Below are positions 52,579 to 61,800 of a stretch of DNA of 64,000 nucleotides, piece by piece. The stretch spans positions 1 to 64,000 of the forward strand of contig CAKZOB010000004.1 in the NCBI GenBank assembly GCA_937135955.1, given 5' to 3'. The position numbers and the translations under genes were made by a program. The notes under the pieces were generated by a model. The model made no database searches. It was given only the letters and a program-made list of their open reading frames with translations, and had not been told where the DNA came from. Numbering within the stretch: position 1 is the stretch's first letter; each line of letters opens with the position of its first letter. The DNA is from an uncultured Anaerolineales bacterium (GTDB lineage: Bacteria; Chloroflexota; Anaerolineae; Aggregatilineales; Aggregatilineaceae).

Positions 52579-52661
52579 GCCCCGCAGTCCGATCCGCAGG
52601 CATTTCATTGACCGGATCACAACCGCCAAGTGACCCTGACAGTGGGTAGAAACGAGACAAG

Positions 52662-53555
52662 ATGGCGCTCAAAGGCAACCTGGCGGATTTCAGTACCACG
52701 CAGCTCCTCCATCTGATCCATCTGGCCAAGAAGACCGGCACCCTGCACCTCTACGAACCGGTAGTGACCAAGGAAATGATCACCGATGGCGCAGGGAACA
52801 AACGCCCGAAGGTGATCCCCGGCAAAGAGCGAGCGACGCTCTCCTTTCAAGACGGGCAATTGATCCTGGCAACACTGGGTCACGAAGACGGCTACCTGGC
52901 CAGCGTGCTGCACAAGGCGGGCAAGCTCACCGCCGAACAGGCGCGCGTCATCCGCGAACGCGGCAGCAAGTATTCTGACAAGGCGTTGGCGCTGATGTTG
53001 ATCAACGCCAACTACGTCACCAAGGCAGACATCGTGCGCTGTATCCGCCAGCACACGCTCGACATCGTCTACGACGTGTTCACCTGGAAGCGCGAGCCGT
53101 TCGTCTTCGCCGACAACGAACTGCCCCCGCCAGGGCGCATCACTGTGCCGATCGATCTCAAGAACGTGATCATCGAAGGCACGCGCCGCGCCCAGGAGAT
53201 CGAACCGTTGCTGGAAGAACTGCCCAGCCTCGACCTGGCGCTCAAGTTCCCAGACTCCCCTGGCGACAAGTTCCGCGGGGTGCATCTCAGCGTTCAGGAA
53301 TGGCGCGTGGTGGGCTTTGTCAATCCCAAGAACACCATCCGGCAGATTGCCAAAGCCTGCAACATGACCGATACCGAGATTCGCCGTATCGTCTATGGAC
53401 TGCTACAGGCCGGCCTGGTCGAGCTGGTGCGCCCGCCGAACATGCCCGTGCCCCCGATCCCGACGTCCGACGGCAACCGGCGGATCATCCCGATGGAACC
53501 CGAGATCAAGCGCAGCGTCGTCGAACGGCTGATCGCGCGCATCAAGGAAGCCTAA
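52662..53555 (+). CDS. DUF4388 (PatA-like) protein
   Basis: A 297-residue cytosolic protein. The start LKGNLADFSTTQLLHLIHLAKKTGTLHLY is the N-terminal DUF4388 signature, with a 30-residue insertion (MITDGAGNKRPKVIPGK) before ATLSFQDGQLILATLG. The rest includes a winged-helix-like segment (NTIRQIAKACNMTDTEIRRIVYGLLQAGLVEL, about 223-255). DUF4388 proteins commonly stand beside small GTPases and two-component genes in signalling clusters, as here. Confidence 0.88.
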   Translation: MALKGNLADFSTTQLLHLIHLAKKTGTLHLYEPVVTKEMITDGAGNKRPKVIPGKERATLSFQDGQLILATLGHEDGYLASVLHKAGKLTAEQARVIRERGSKYSDKALALMLINANYVTKADIVRCIRQHTLDIVYDVFTWKREPFVFADNELPPPGRITVPIDLKNVIIEGTRRAQEIEPLLEELPSLDLALKFPDSPGDKFRGVHLSVQEWRVVGFVNPKNTIRQIAKACNMTDTEIRRIVYGLLQAGLVELVRPPNMPVPPIPTSDGNRRIIPMEPEIKRSVVERLIARIKEA

Positions 53556-53567
53556 CCCTGTTCATCG

Positions 53568-53593
53568 CAGGGGCAACCCTGGCGTCGCCCCTG
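53568..53593 (+). other. Hairpin between the DUF4388 and GTPase genes
   Basis: CAGGGGC (53568-53574) pairs with 53587-53593, followed by ATTGTATCTTGTTTT. It may partly end transcription in the 84-bp gap. Confidence 0.45.
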
Positions 53594-53639
53594 ATTGTAT
53601 CTTGTTTTGAGGCATCATGGTGAAAGAGTGAAATCAACC

Positions 53640-54191
53640 ATGCCCAAACAGAACGTCAAGGTGGTCGTCACCGGGCCATTCAACGCTGGCAAGACCGAGT
53701 TCATCCGCTCGATCAGCGAGATCGGCGCGGTGACCACCGACGAGAATATCTCCAGAAATGCCCCGGAGTTTGGCATCAAGCAACAAACGACTGTGGCCCT
53801 GGATTTCGGGCGCATCACCGTAGACGACGACCTGGTGCTGTATCTCTTCGGCACGCCGGGGCAGCGGCGCTTCGACTTCATGTGGGACATCCTGGCCGAA
53901 GGCATGTTGGGCTTTGTGGTGATGGTAGATAGCGCCCGACCGGAAACCTTCCGCGAGGCCAAGATCATCCTGGAAACCTTTCGCGCTTATGCCCCCACCC
54001 CCTACGTGGTGGCAGCCAACAAGCAAGACCATCCCGAAGCCTGGTCGCCGCAAGACCTGCGCATTGCGCTGCGCCTTGATGACCACATCAAGCTGTTGCC
54101 GTGCGTGGCAACCGACAAGGAGAGCGTCAAGAACGTACTGCTGGAGCTGCTGTACGCCATCCTGGACGAGATAGATGCCTATTCGCAATAG
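53640..54191 (+). CDS. Small Ras/Arf-like GTPase (MglA relative)
   Basis: 183 residues from the ATG at 53640. P-loop GPFNAGKT (12-19), switch II region LFGTPGQRRFDFMW, G4 motif NKQD (about 124) and a helical C-terminus. Bacterial GTPases of this type work as molecular switches, in motility or polarity (MglA) or in clusters with DUF4388/roadblock proteins. A GAP of the roadblock type is not present here. The start could also be a GTG 12 nt upstream. No lipidation motif is seen. Confidence 0.88.
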   Translation: MPKQNVKVVVTGPFNAGKTEFIRSISEIGAVTTDENISRNAPEFGIKQQTTVALDFGRITVDDDLVLYLFGTPGQRRFDFMWDILAEGMLGFVVMVDSARPETFREAKIILETFRAYAPTPYVVAANKQDHPEAWSPQDLRIALRLDDHIKLLPCVATDKESVKNVLLELLYAILDEIDAYSQ

Positions 54192-54240
54192 CGGGTGGAA
54201 CCTGCACGGGCGCTGACCTGAGCAGGAGGAAGGGGAAGAC

Positions 54241-55065
54241 GTGCCTTCGCTGGTCACTGACCCCGGCATCATTCACTACGAGACATACGGGCGCGGACGC
54301 CCCGTATTGTTATTGCACGGGTGGTTGGGTTCGTGGGAACTCTGGCGCAACACCATCGAAGTCCTGGGCCGCGAGTTCCGCACCTACGCACTCGATTTCT
54401 TCGGGTTCGGCGAATCCGACGTGCTGAGCACTGCCGACCATAGCGCGCAGCGCAGCCGCCTGGACGCCTTCACTGTGCCCACCTATGTCGAGATGGTCAA
54501 TCAGTTCATGGATCGTCTGGGCATTGGCCGGGCACCCCTGGTGGGGCACTCGATGGGCGGCACTGTGTCGTTGAGTATGGCCATCCGCCACCCGGAGAGA
54601 GTGTCGCGCGTGTGCGTGATCGGTTCGCCGATTGACGGCAGTTCGCTCAACCGCTTGCTCCGGTTATCCGGTCAGCGACGAGCGGCCTCGTTCTTCTGGC
54701 TGTTCGGCGGGCGGGGCCTGCGCCTGTTCCTGCGCGTCTACAGCCACTTCATGGCGCGCGACGGGCGGGCCATGAGCCGCATGATCACCAAAGACGTTTC
54801 CAAGATCACCATGGAATCGTTCTTTCAGAGCATCGGCACCCTGCGCAAAACAGACCTGCGCCCCGACCTGCACCGGATAGCCGCTCCGACGCTGGGCATG
54901 TACGGTCAGCGCGACATCATCGTCCGGCCCAGCGAGCATCAGACGCTCAAAGCGGGCGTCCCCCATGCTCAGATCGAGTGGTTTCCGGACGCGGGACACT
55001 TCATCATGATGGACTCGCCGGAGCGGTTTATCAGCACATTGCGGGCATGGCTGCGGGAGGACTGA
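54241..55065 (+). CDS. Alpha/beta-hydrolase
   Basis: A 274-residue hydrolase starting with GTG behind AGGAGGAAGGGG. Oxyanion motif LLLHGWLGSWE, nucleophile S104 in VGHSMGGT, acid D225 in YGQRDII and base H253 in DAGHF form the full triad. A cap of helices lies between about 130 and 200 and is basic (LSGQRRAASFFW). It probably cleaves an ester or a thioester; its position before a lipid-type reductase gene hints at an acyl substrate, which is inference. Confidence 0.9.
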   Translation: MPSLVTDPGIIHYETYGRGRPVLLLHGWLGSWELWRNTIEVLGREFRTYALDFFGFGESDVLSTADHSAQRSRLDAFTVPTYVEMVNQFMDRLGIGRAPLVGHSMGGTVSLSMAIRHPERVSRVCVIGSPIDGSSLNRLLRLSGQRRAASFFWLFGGRGLRLFLRVYSHFMARDGRAMSRMITKDVSKITMESFFQSIGTLRKTDLRPDLHRIAAPTLGMYGQRDIIVRPSEHQTLKAGVPHAQIEWFPDAGHFIMMDSPERFISTLRAWLRED

Positions 55066-55135
55066 GCATCAGCCGGGCAAGACTGGCGGGGTGCCGCGCC
55101 CAACGCCTGTTCTCAGACCCAGAGGGAAAGTCACC

Positions 55136-56518
55136 ATGCCGAAGTTACAGCGAGTGCGCCGCTTCGTTATCGAGGAAGATCACCTGATCGCGCCGTTCAA
55201 TGAACCCGCGCGCGACCTGAGCATCCTCAACAAGCCGCTCAAGCTCCATCACGCCGACGTACTGGACGCTGTGTGTGGGCCAGCCGGAGTCGAGCCGCCG
55301 CTGGCTTCAGTCCACGAGCTGGCCCGCCTGGCAGGGCATGACGATAGTTGCCTGGTCTACCGCGACAATCTGTACTTTGATGAGGAATTCTTCAGCGCGT
55401 TCTACGAACAAGCGCGGGCCAGCGGCGCTCCCTGCCGCGCCGCGCTGCCAGCGAACGATGCCGCCTGGCGCAAGTACGCCGTGCCCCTGTCGCGCCTGAA
55501 ACTCGTCTGCGACCCGGCAGGTAACCCGCTCTACTACCCGCTCGATCTATGGTACTTCCCCAATGGCTACGACGAGCCGCACAAGTGGCAGATGGTGCCC
55601 ATCCCCAGCGACTACAAGGAGATCGGCTACTACAATGTGCCGGACTCGATGGCGAATCTGCGTCCGGGCGGGGCAGACGGCGCAGTGGCCCGCGACCTCG
55701 ACCTGACGCACCTGCTGACTGAGCGCTCGTGCCTGTCCATTGATAGCTGGGTGCACGTCTACTTCGCCAACATCATCCTGGGCGTTTTCTCGCGCGGCAA
55801 GCGCTTCGAGAAGCGCATCAGCGAACACAATTTGCTGGCGCTGCGCATCCTCTTTCGCGCCATCCTCGAACAGAAGCAGGTGCTCACCTGCTCCGAAGTG
55901 GTCAAGGTGGGCGAGGGTACGACGATTGACCCGTCGGCGGTTATCCTTGGCCCAACGACGATCGGGCGTAACTGCTCGATCGGGCCGGGGGTGGTGATTG
56001 ACAACTCGATCATCGGCGACAATGTCAACATCGCCCAGGGCTGTCAGATCATGCTCAGCGTGGTAGGCAGCCATTGTTTTCTGCCCTTCCGCGCGGCGCT
56101 GTTCATGTCCACGGTGATGGAATACTCGATCATCGCGCAGAACACCTGCATTCAGATGGGCGTCATCGGGCGCAACAGCTTCGTGGGCGCGGGGACGACC
56201 TTCACCGACTTCAACCTGTTGCCCGCCCCGCTGCGCGCACTCAACGCCTACGACGAACTGGAGGATACCGGTCAGCCCGTGCTGGGCAGTTGTGTGGGGC
56301 ACAACGCACGACTGGGATCGGGGTTGGTGGTGATGCCCGCCCGCGTGATCGAATCCGACGTGGTGCTTTTCGCCTCGCCGGAGCGGCGCGTCATCAATCG
56401 CAACGTGAGCTACGAGGAGAGCGATCATCACAAGGTGCGCGCCTCTGTCGCCAAACAACATCGTCGCCGCTATCCGCGCGTGGCCGAATCTGAAGAAGCT
56501 TTCCTGGAGCCATGGTGA
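55136..56518 (+). CDS. Left-handed beta-helix (hexapeptide repeat) protein
   Basis: About 460 residues from the ATG at 55136 behind AGAGGGAAAG. The first 250 residues are an unassigned domain (YFPNGYDEPHKWQMVPIPSDYKEIGYYNVPD, DSWVHVYFANIILGVF). From about 265 to 425 runs a left-handed beta-helix with the I-G-x-N hexapeptide pattern (VGEGTTIDPSAVILGPTTIGRNCSIGPGVVIDNSIIGDNVNI). Such helices are found in acyl- and nucleotidyl-transferases, but no substrate is evident. It overlaps the next gene by 7 nt. Confidence 0.8.
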   Translation: MPKLQRVRRFVIEEDHLIAPFNEPARDLSILNKPLKLHHADVLDAVCGPAGVEPPLASVHELARLAGHDDSCLVYRDNLYFDEEFFSAFYEQARASGAPCRAALPANDAAWRKYAVPLSRLKLVCDPAGNPLYYPLDLWYFPNGYDEPHKWQMVPIPSDYKEIGYYNVPDSMANLRPGGADGAVARDLDLTHLLTERSCLSIDSWVHVYFANIILGVFSRGKRFEKRISEHNLLALRILFRAILEQKQVLTCSEVVKVGEGTTIDPSAVILGPTTIGRNCSIGPGVVIDNSIIGDNVNIAQGCQIMLSVVGSHCFLPFRAALFMSTVMEYSIIAQNTCIQMGVIGRNSFVGAGTTFTDFNLLPAPLRALNAYDELEDTGQPVLGSCVGHNARLGSGLVVMPARVIESDVVLFASPERRVINRNVSYEESDHHKVRASVAKQHRRRYPRVAESEEAFLEPW

Positions 56519-57657
56519 GCCAATCCAACGCTGTGAACACACCCGACACCTTCGCTTTCATCATCCATCCCATAGACCCCAAGGCCGATGTCGCCCGCAA
56601 GTATCCCTTGCTGGGCAAGATATTGACTGAGGGACAGATCAACTTCTTCTCGCGCTTCTTCCCGCCGGTCTACATCTCGGAGATCAGCGGCGTGCGCTCC
56701 GTCGCCACTGGTCGGGAGGCGCGCGGGTGGTTTATCGCCTGTCCCTTCACCCCCAAGACCATGCTCAGCCTGCCCGTTGAGACGGTCTACCGCAAGATCG
56801 TCGCCTGCGGGCATCTGGCCGAGCGGCTGGGCGCGCGCATCCTGGGGCTGGGCGCGTATACGTCGGTCGTCGGAGATGCCGGCCTGACCATCGCCCAACG
56901 GCTGGATATTCCTGTCACCAACGGTGACGCCTATACCGTCTACATGGCCGTCGCCGCTGTGCGCGAGGCGGCGCGCCGCATGGGATTGGAGATGAGCGTC
57001 AGCACGGCTGCCGTAGTCGGCGCGACGGGCGTGATCGGTCGGGTGTGTGCGCAGATGCTGGCCCGCGAGGTACCACAACTGATCCTGGTTGGGCGTCGTC
57101 CTGAAGCCCTGGCAGAAGTGCAGGCCCTCTGCGCAGATCAGCGAGCACAGGTGCATAGCAGCACAGACCTGAGCGCCATCTACAGCGCCGACCTGATCCT
57201 GACCGTCACCAGCGCCACGACAGCGGTGATCGAGCCGGAGCACCTCAAGCCGGGGGCGATCGTGTGCGACGTGGCCCGTCCGCGCGACGTATCCCGGCGC
57301 GTGGCGGAGATGCGCGACGACGTGCTGGTCATCGAGGGCGGCATGGTCGAAGTGCCGGGGCCGGTGGACTTCGGCTTCGACTTCGGCTTTCCGCCGGGCA
57401 AAGCCTACGCCTGCATGGCCGAAACAATGGCGCTGGCGCTCGAAGGGCGCTACGAAGACTTCAGCGTGGGCAAGCATATCACTCTGGCCCAGGTCGAGGA
57501 GATCGCCGCGATCGCCGCGCGGCACGGCTTCCGCCTGAGCGGATTTCGCAGCTTCGAGCGCGCCGTCACCGACGCGCAGATCGCCGCCGTGCGCGAGCGC
57601 GCGCAGCGGGCGCAACGCGCTCCGCGCTTCAGACACGGGTCTATGAAAATTGTGTGA
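56512..57657 (+). CDS. Homologue of long-chain acyl-ACP reductase
   Basis: A 381-residue protein whose layout follows cyanobacterial acyl-ACP reductase (AAR): RGWFIACPFTPKTML, LGLGAYTSVVGD, the nucleotide fold VGATGVIGRVCAQMLAREVPQLILVGR, IEGGMVEVPG, and ACMAETMALALEGRYEDFSVGKHITLAQVEEI. C301 in YACMAE stands where AAR has its catalytic Cys. AAR turns fatty acyl-ACP into aldehyde for alkane or alcohol synthesis. No aldehyde oxygenase gene is visible here. The first 50 residues (IIHPIDPKADVARKYPLLGKIL) differ. The reaction is inferred from similarity recalled, not tested. Confidence 0.8.
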   Translation: MVSQSNAVNTPDTFAFIIHPIDPKADVARKYPLLGKILTEGQINFFSRFFPPVYISEISGVRSVATGREARGWFIACPFTPKTMLSLPVETVYRKIVACGHLAERLGARILGLGAYTSVVGDAGLTIAQRLDIPVTNGDAYTVYMAVAAVREAARRMGLEMSVSTAAVVGATGVIGRVCAQMLAREVPQLILVGRRPEALAEVQALCADQRAQVHSSTDLSAIYSADLILTVTSATTAVIEPEHLKPGAIVCDVARPRDVSRRVAEMRDDVLVIEGGMVEVPGPVDFGFDFGFPPGKAYACMAETMALALEGRYEDFSVGKHITLAQVEEIAAIAARHGFRLSGFRSFERAVTDAQIAAVRERAQRAQRAPRFRHGSMKIV

Positions 57658-57913
57658 AACTTCCTGGCTGACGCCTGTGTGGTGAGCCATTGTGTCCTCC
57701 CTGTGGCTGCTCCATCTGCGGTGTCGTGGTATAGTTGTGCTGTCAGAGGCCGGACTCGTTGCCTGCGGCAGGGTTTGTTATGCCTGGGCACAGGGCGCCG
57801 CTGATCCTTAGGCGTTGGGCGACCGGCTCAATACCGGACCGGCAATACAGAGCGGACCGCGGGGCCTGTCGTGCGCCACTTGAGACCCCACATCGCGGGG
57901 AGGTAGGGTTCGG

Positions 57914-58822
57914 ATGGCTAAGGGTAGAATTCTGGTGGTCGAAGATGACTTCGACATCTCCAACATGCTGCGCATCTACTTCAGCGGCCTGGGATACGAC
58001 GTGCAGGTTGCGCCGCGCGGCGAAGAAGCGCTCCAGCTCACGCGCAAACAGCTTCCCCAATTGATCGTGCTGGACATCATGTTGCCGGACATAGACGGTT
58101 ACGAAGTCTGCCGACGGTTACGCTCCACGACCCGTACCAGTCACATCCCCATCATCTTCCTGACGCAGAAAGACGAGCGTAGCGACAAGATCGCCGGTCT
58201 GGAACTGGGCGCGGACGACTACATCACCAAGCCTTTCGACATCGAGGAACTCAAGCTGCGCGTCAAGAATCAGATCGACCGGGCAGAGCGCGATCATTAC
58301 ACCGATCCCAACAGTGGCCTGCCCAGCAGCGCCCTGATCGAAGAGAAGCTGCGCGAGATCATGCGCGAGCCGCAGACCTGGGCCTATCTGGACATCAAGC
58401 TGCAGCACTTCGACGCCTTCAAGGATGTGTATGGCTTCGTGGCAGGCAACGATGTATTGCGCTTCATGGCCCTGCTGATGGGCGAAGTGGTGGACGAACT
58501 GGGCACGCCCAACGACTTCCTGGGGCATACGGGCAGCGACAATTTTGTCCTCATCACCTACTCCGACAAGGCCGAAGCGCTGGTCAAGCGCCTGACCGAT
58601 CGCTTCGCCGAGGAAGTGCTCACCCACTATTCGTTCATTGACCGCGAGCGCGGTTTCATGATGAAAGACGAGGAGAAGATCCCGCTGATGAGCCTGGCCA
58701 TTGGCTGGGTGACCAACGCCAAGCGGCAATTCGCCGACATTCGCGAGATCACCGAGCTGGCCGCCGAAAGTCGTCGTCATGGGGGCGCTCTCCAGGCCAG
58801 CGAAGTCACCACCGAGTGGTGA
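57914..58822 (+). CDS. Response regulator with degenerate GGDEF domain
   Basis: A 302-residue protein: receiver domain with DD at 11-12, D54 and the Lys in DDYITKPFD, then a GGDEF-like domain (about 125-300) in which the active motif reads TGSDN and the DxLxxN-type region is DPNSGLP. It should therefore not make c-di-GMP but may bind it, GTP or a partner. The start follows GGGGAGGTAGGG. A TATAGT at 57730-57735 may be the -10 of this gene. It precedes the GAF protein by 42 nt and is probably its regulator partner. Confidence 0.88.
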   Translation: MAKGRILVVEDDFDISNMLRIYFSGLGYDVQVAPRGEEALQLTRKQLPQLIVLDIMLPDIDGYEVCRRLRSTTRTSHIPIIFLTQKDERSDKIAGLELGADDYITKPFDIEELKLRVKNQIDRAERDHYTDPNSGLPSSALIEEKLREIMREPQTWAYLDIKLQHFDAFKDVYGFVAGNDVLRFMALLMGEVVDELGTPNDFLGHTGSDNFVLITYSDKAEALVKRLTDRFAEEVLTHYSFIDRERGFMMKDEEKIPLMSLAIGWVTNAKRQFADIREITELAAESRRHGGALQASEVTTEW

Positions 58823-58864
58823 CGGTCACCTGTCCGTCGCCAGAGATGATGCAAGCGATGGTCA

Positions 58865-61800
58865 ATGGTTGAACTATCTCTGATTGTCATCGGTCTGGTT
58901 TTCTTCGCCTGGCTCATGGTGGTCGTGTGGCAGGCACAGCGCGATTGGAGCACCGAACGCGCCGACGAAACACGCCCTTTTGTGCCGCTGCTGCTACCCC
59001 GCAGCGAAGATGCGTTGCTGGTCGCCGAAGGGCGCGGACACATCGTCTTCGCCAACGAGCCAGCACGACGCTGGTTCGGCCTGGACGGCGGGACCCCTCA
59101 CCTGGCTGCCATCACCCGCCTGGTGCGCCCCGTCGAATCGTTCTATGAATTGCTCGCCCAGCCTGGCCATGCTGCGCTGCGCGTGGGCAACCGCCAGGTC
59201 GAAGCCATCTCGCAGGCCATCCCCGGCCCGCAGGGGCAGCGCATGATCGTCCTCATGCGCGAACTCGACGCGACGGCGCATCCCCTCTCCTTCGACTTCG
59301 ATCCAGCCCGCGCATTGGCTGTGGCCGAAGATATCAGCCGGGCGGCTGGCACCAGCCTTGACCTGGCGGGCCTGGTGCGGGCCATCTTCGCCAGCCTGGA
59401 GCCGGTAGTCGCTTTCGACACGGCGGAGATCACCCTGGCCGAACCGGACGGGTCGGTGCTGCGCACTGTCGGCGGGGCGCAGCGCACCCCGCTGGGCGAC
59501 CTGGCCCCCCTGGAATTCCAGGCGAGCGTATACGCGCCCGGTGAGGGCTACACCGGCTGGATGGCGCTCTACCGTCAGCCGTTGCTCATTGACGACATCG
59601 AGGCGCGTGCCGATGTGACGCCCAAGGCCATCGCCGCCGGAGTACGCAGCTACATAGGCGTGCCGTTGCTGGCTGGCGAACGGTGCGTGGGGACGCTAGA
59701 ACTGGGGCACCGTCAGCCGCGCGCCTTCGACCGGCGTGATCTGGCGCTGTTGCAGGCCGTTGCCGGGCAGATTTCCGCGGCCCTGCAGATGGCCCGCTTC
59801 GCCAGCGAACAGGCAGAACGCCTGCGTACGCTCGGCGGCGTGCAACAACTGGCCGAGGTAGCGGGTCGCCTGGACGACATCCGCGCCCTGGCCGGGCAGA
59901 TCTCCAGCCGCATCGCCGGACTGCTGCGGGCCGATGTGTGCGGCGTGCTGCTCTACGACGAAGCAGAGGGCATTCTGCTCGCGCAACCGCCTTTCTATGG
60001 CGCGCCGGACGTGCTGATCGCCGGGCACCGCGTCTCTCCCACTGCCCATCCCGACCTGGCTGCAGTATGGCAGGCCGAGACCCCCTGGCTCACCAACGCC
60101 CCCGACGACGCCCTGCTGCGCGCGCTGGGCCTGGGCGAACTGATGACCGCCATCGCCATACACAGCCTGGCGCTGGTTCCGCTGCTGACCGGTGGACGGC
60201 GTGTGGGTCTGTTGCTGGTTGCCAACGAGCAGCAGAAGGGGCACTTCGACGAAGCCGATCTGCGGCGGCTGACCGTCTTTGCCGGGCAGGCCGCGGTAAT
60301 CCTTGACAATATGCGGCTGCACGAACAGACCCGGCGGCGGGCGCGTGCCCTGGGCGGCCTGCAACAGATCGCGGGGGCGATGGGCGCGGTGCGCAGCCCC
60401 GCCGAACTCTACGGGCAGATCACGGCGCGCATCGCTGCGCTCTTCGAAGCCGAGATGTGCGGCATTCTCCTCTACGACCCTGCCGAACAGGTGCTGGTCA
60501 GTCAGCGCCCCTTCTACGGCATGGACGATGAGGAGCACGTGCGCTTCTACCAGATTCCTTCGCCGCCGGGCAGCCCCGTCGCGCAACTGTGGCAGATGCG
60601 CGACACCTGGGTATGCAACGACCTGCGCCGCGACCCGGCTGCCCTGGAAACCGCTCTGGGGGCGCTGGCCGTCGAAGTGGGGATGCAGCAGACGATGATC
60701 GCCCCGCTGATTGTCGGTGGACGACGGCTCGGCATCATTCAGGTAGCCAACCGGCGCGATGGGCGCGACTTCAGCGACGACGAAGCGCAGTTGCTCTCTA
60801 TCTTCGCCGGACAGGCGGCCATGCTCATTGACAACGCGCGGCTGGTGGGCGAAATGCAGCGCCGCACCCATCACGCCGAAGGGCTGCGGGCAGTGGCCGA
60901 AATTGCCACGCGCGGCACGCCCAGCCTGGAAACGCTGGAAGACGTGCTGGTGGCGGTGGCGAACATCCTGCGTTCGGAAGTGGTGCTGACGGCGCTGGTG
61001 GACGAGCGTAGCGGCGCGTTGGTGCTGGACCCACGTCATGTGTGGGGGGGGGCTCTCGATGAGCCGTATCGCATAGATGCCTACACGCCCGACTTTGAGC
61101 AGAGCGTGCTGGTATCGCGCCGTTCCCTGCTCAGCAATAACCTGGCCGCCGATGCGCGCGTGTTGTCCCCCTATCGCCCGCTGATCGAGCGTCATAGGCT
61201 GCGCGCATGGGTGCAGGTGCCGTTGCTGGTGCAGGACCGCGCCATCGGCGAGCTGATCGTCGCCAACCGTTCCGACGGCGCGCCCTATGACGAAGAAGAC
61301 GCCGATCTGTTGGCGGCCATCGCCACACAGGTCGCCGCGCTGATCGATCGCCTGCGGCTGCAGGCCACCGGCAGCCAGGACCTGCACCTGCGAGTTCAGG
61401 AACTGAGCGCCCTGGGCCGCGTGACCCACGAACTGAGCCGCACGCTGGAACTCGACCGCGTGCTGGAAGTGATCCGCCAGGAAGCGCTGCGCTCCACTGG
61501 CGCAACAGCAGTGAGCATCGTCTTGCTGGCCGAGCGCAGCGAGTGGGAAGCCGAGGACGCCCCTCTGATCGAGCAGCGCTTCGGCGAAGAGCACATCTTC
61601 AACGAACTGACGCCCGCCGAACGCACCGCTATCGTCAGGGGTGAGCGTCTGCTCATAGACGACTACCAGCAAAGCGACTATGAGCCGCAACCGGCCAGCG
61701 CGCGCTCGTCGCTGATCGTGCCCATCTCCTTTGGCAACCAGGTCATCGGTGCCCTGCATCTCTACAGCACACAACCCGCCACCTTCGACCAGCGCGTGAT

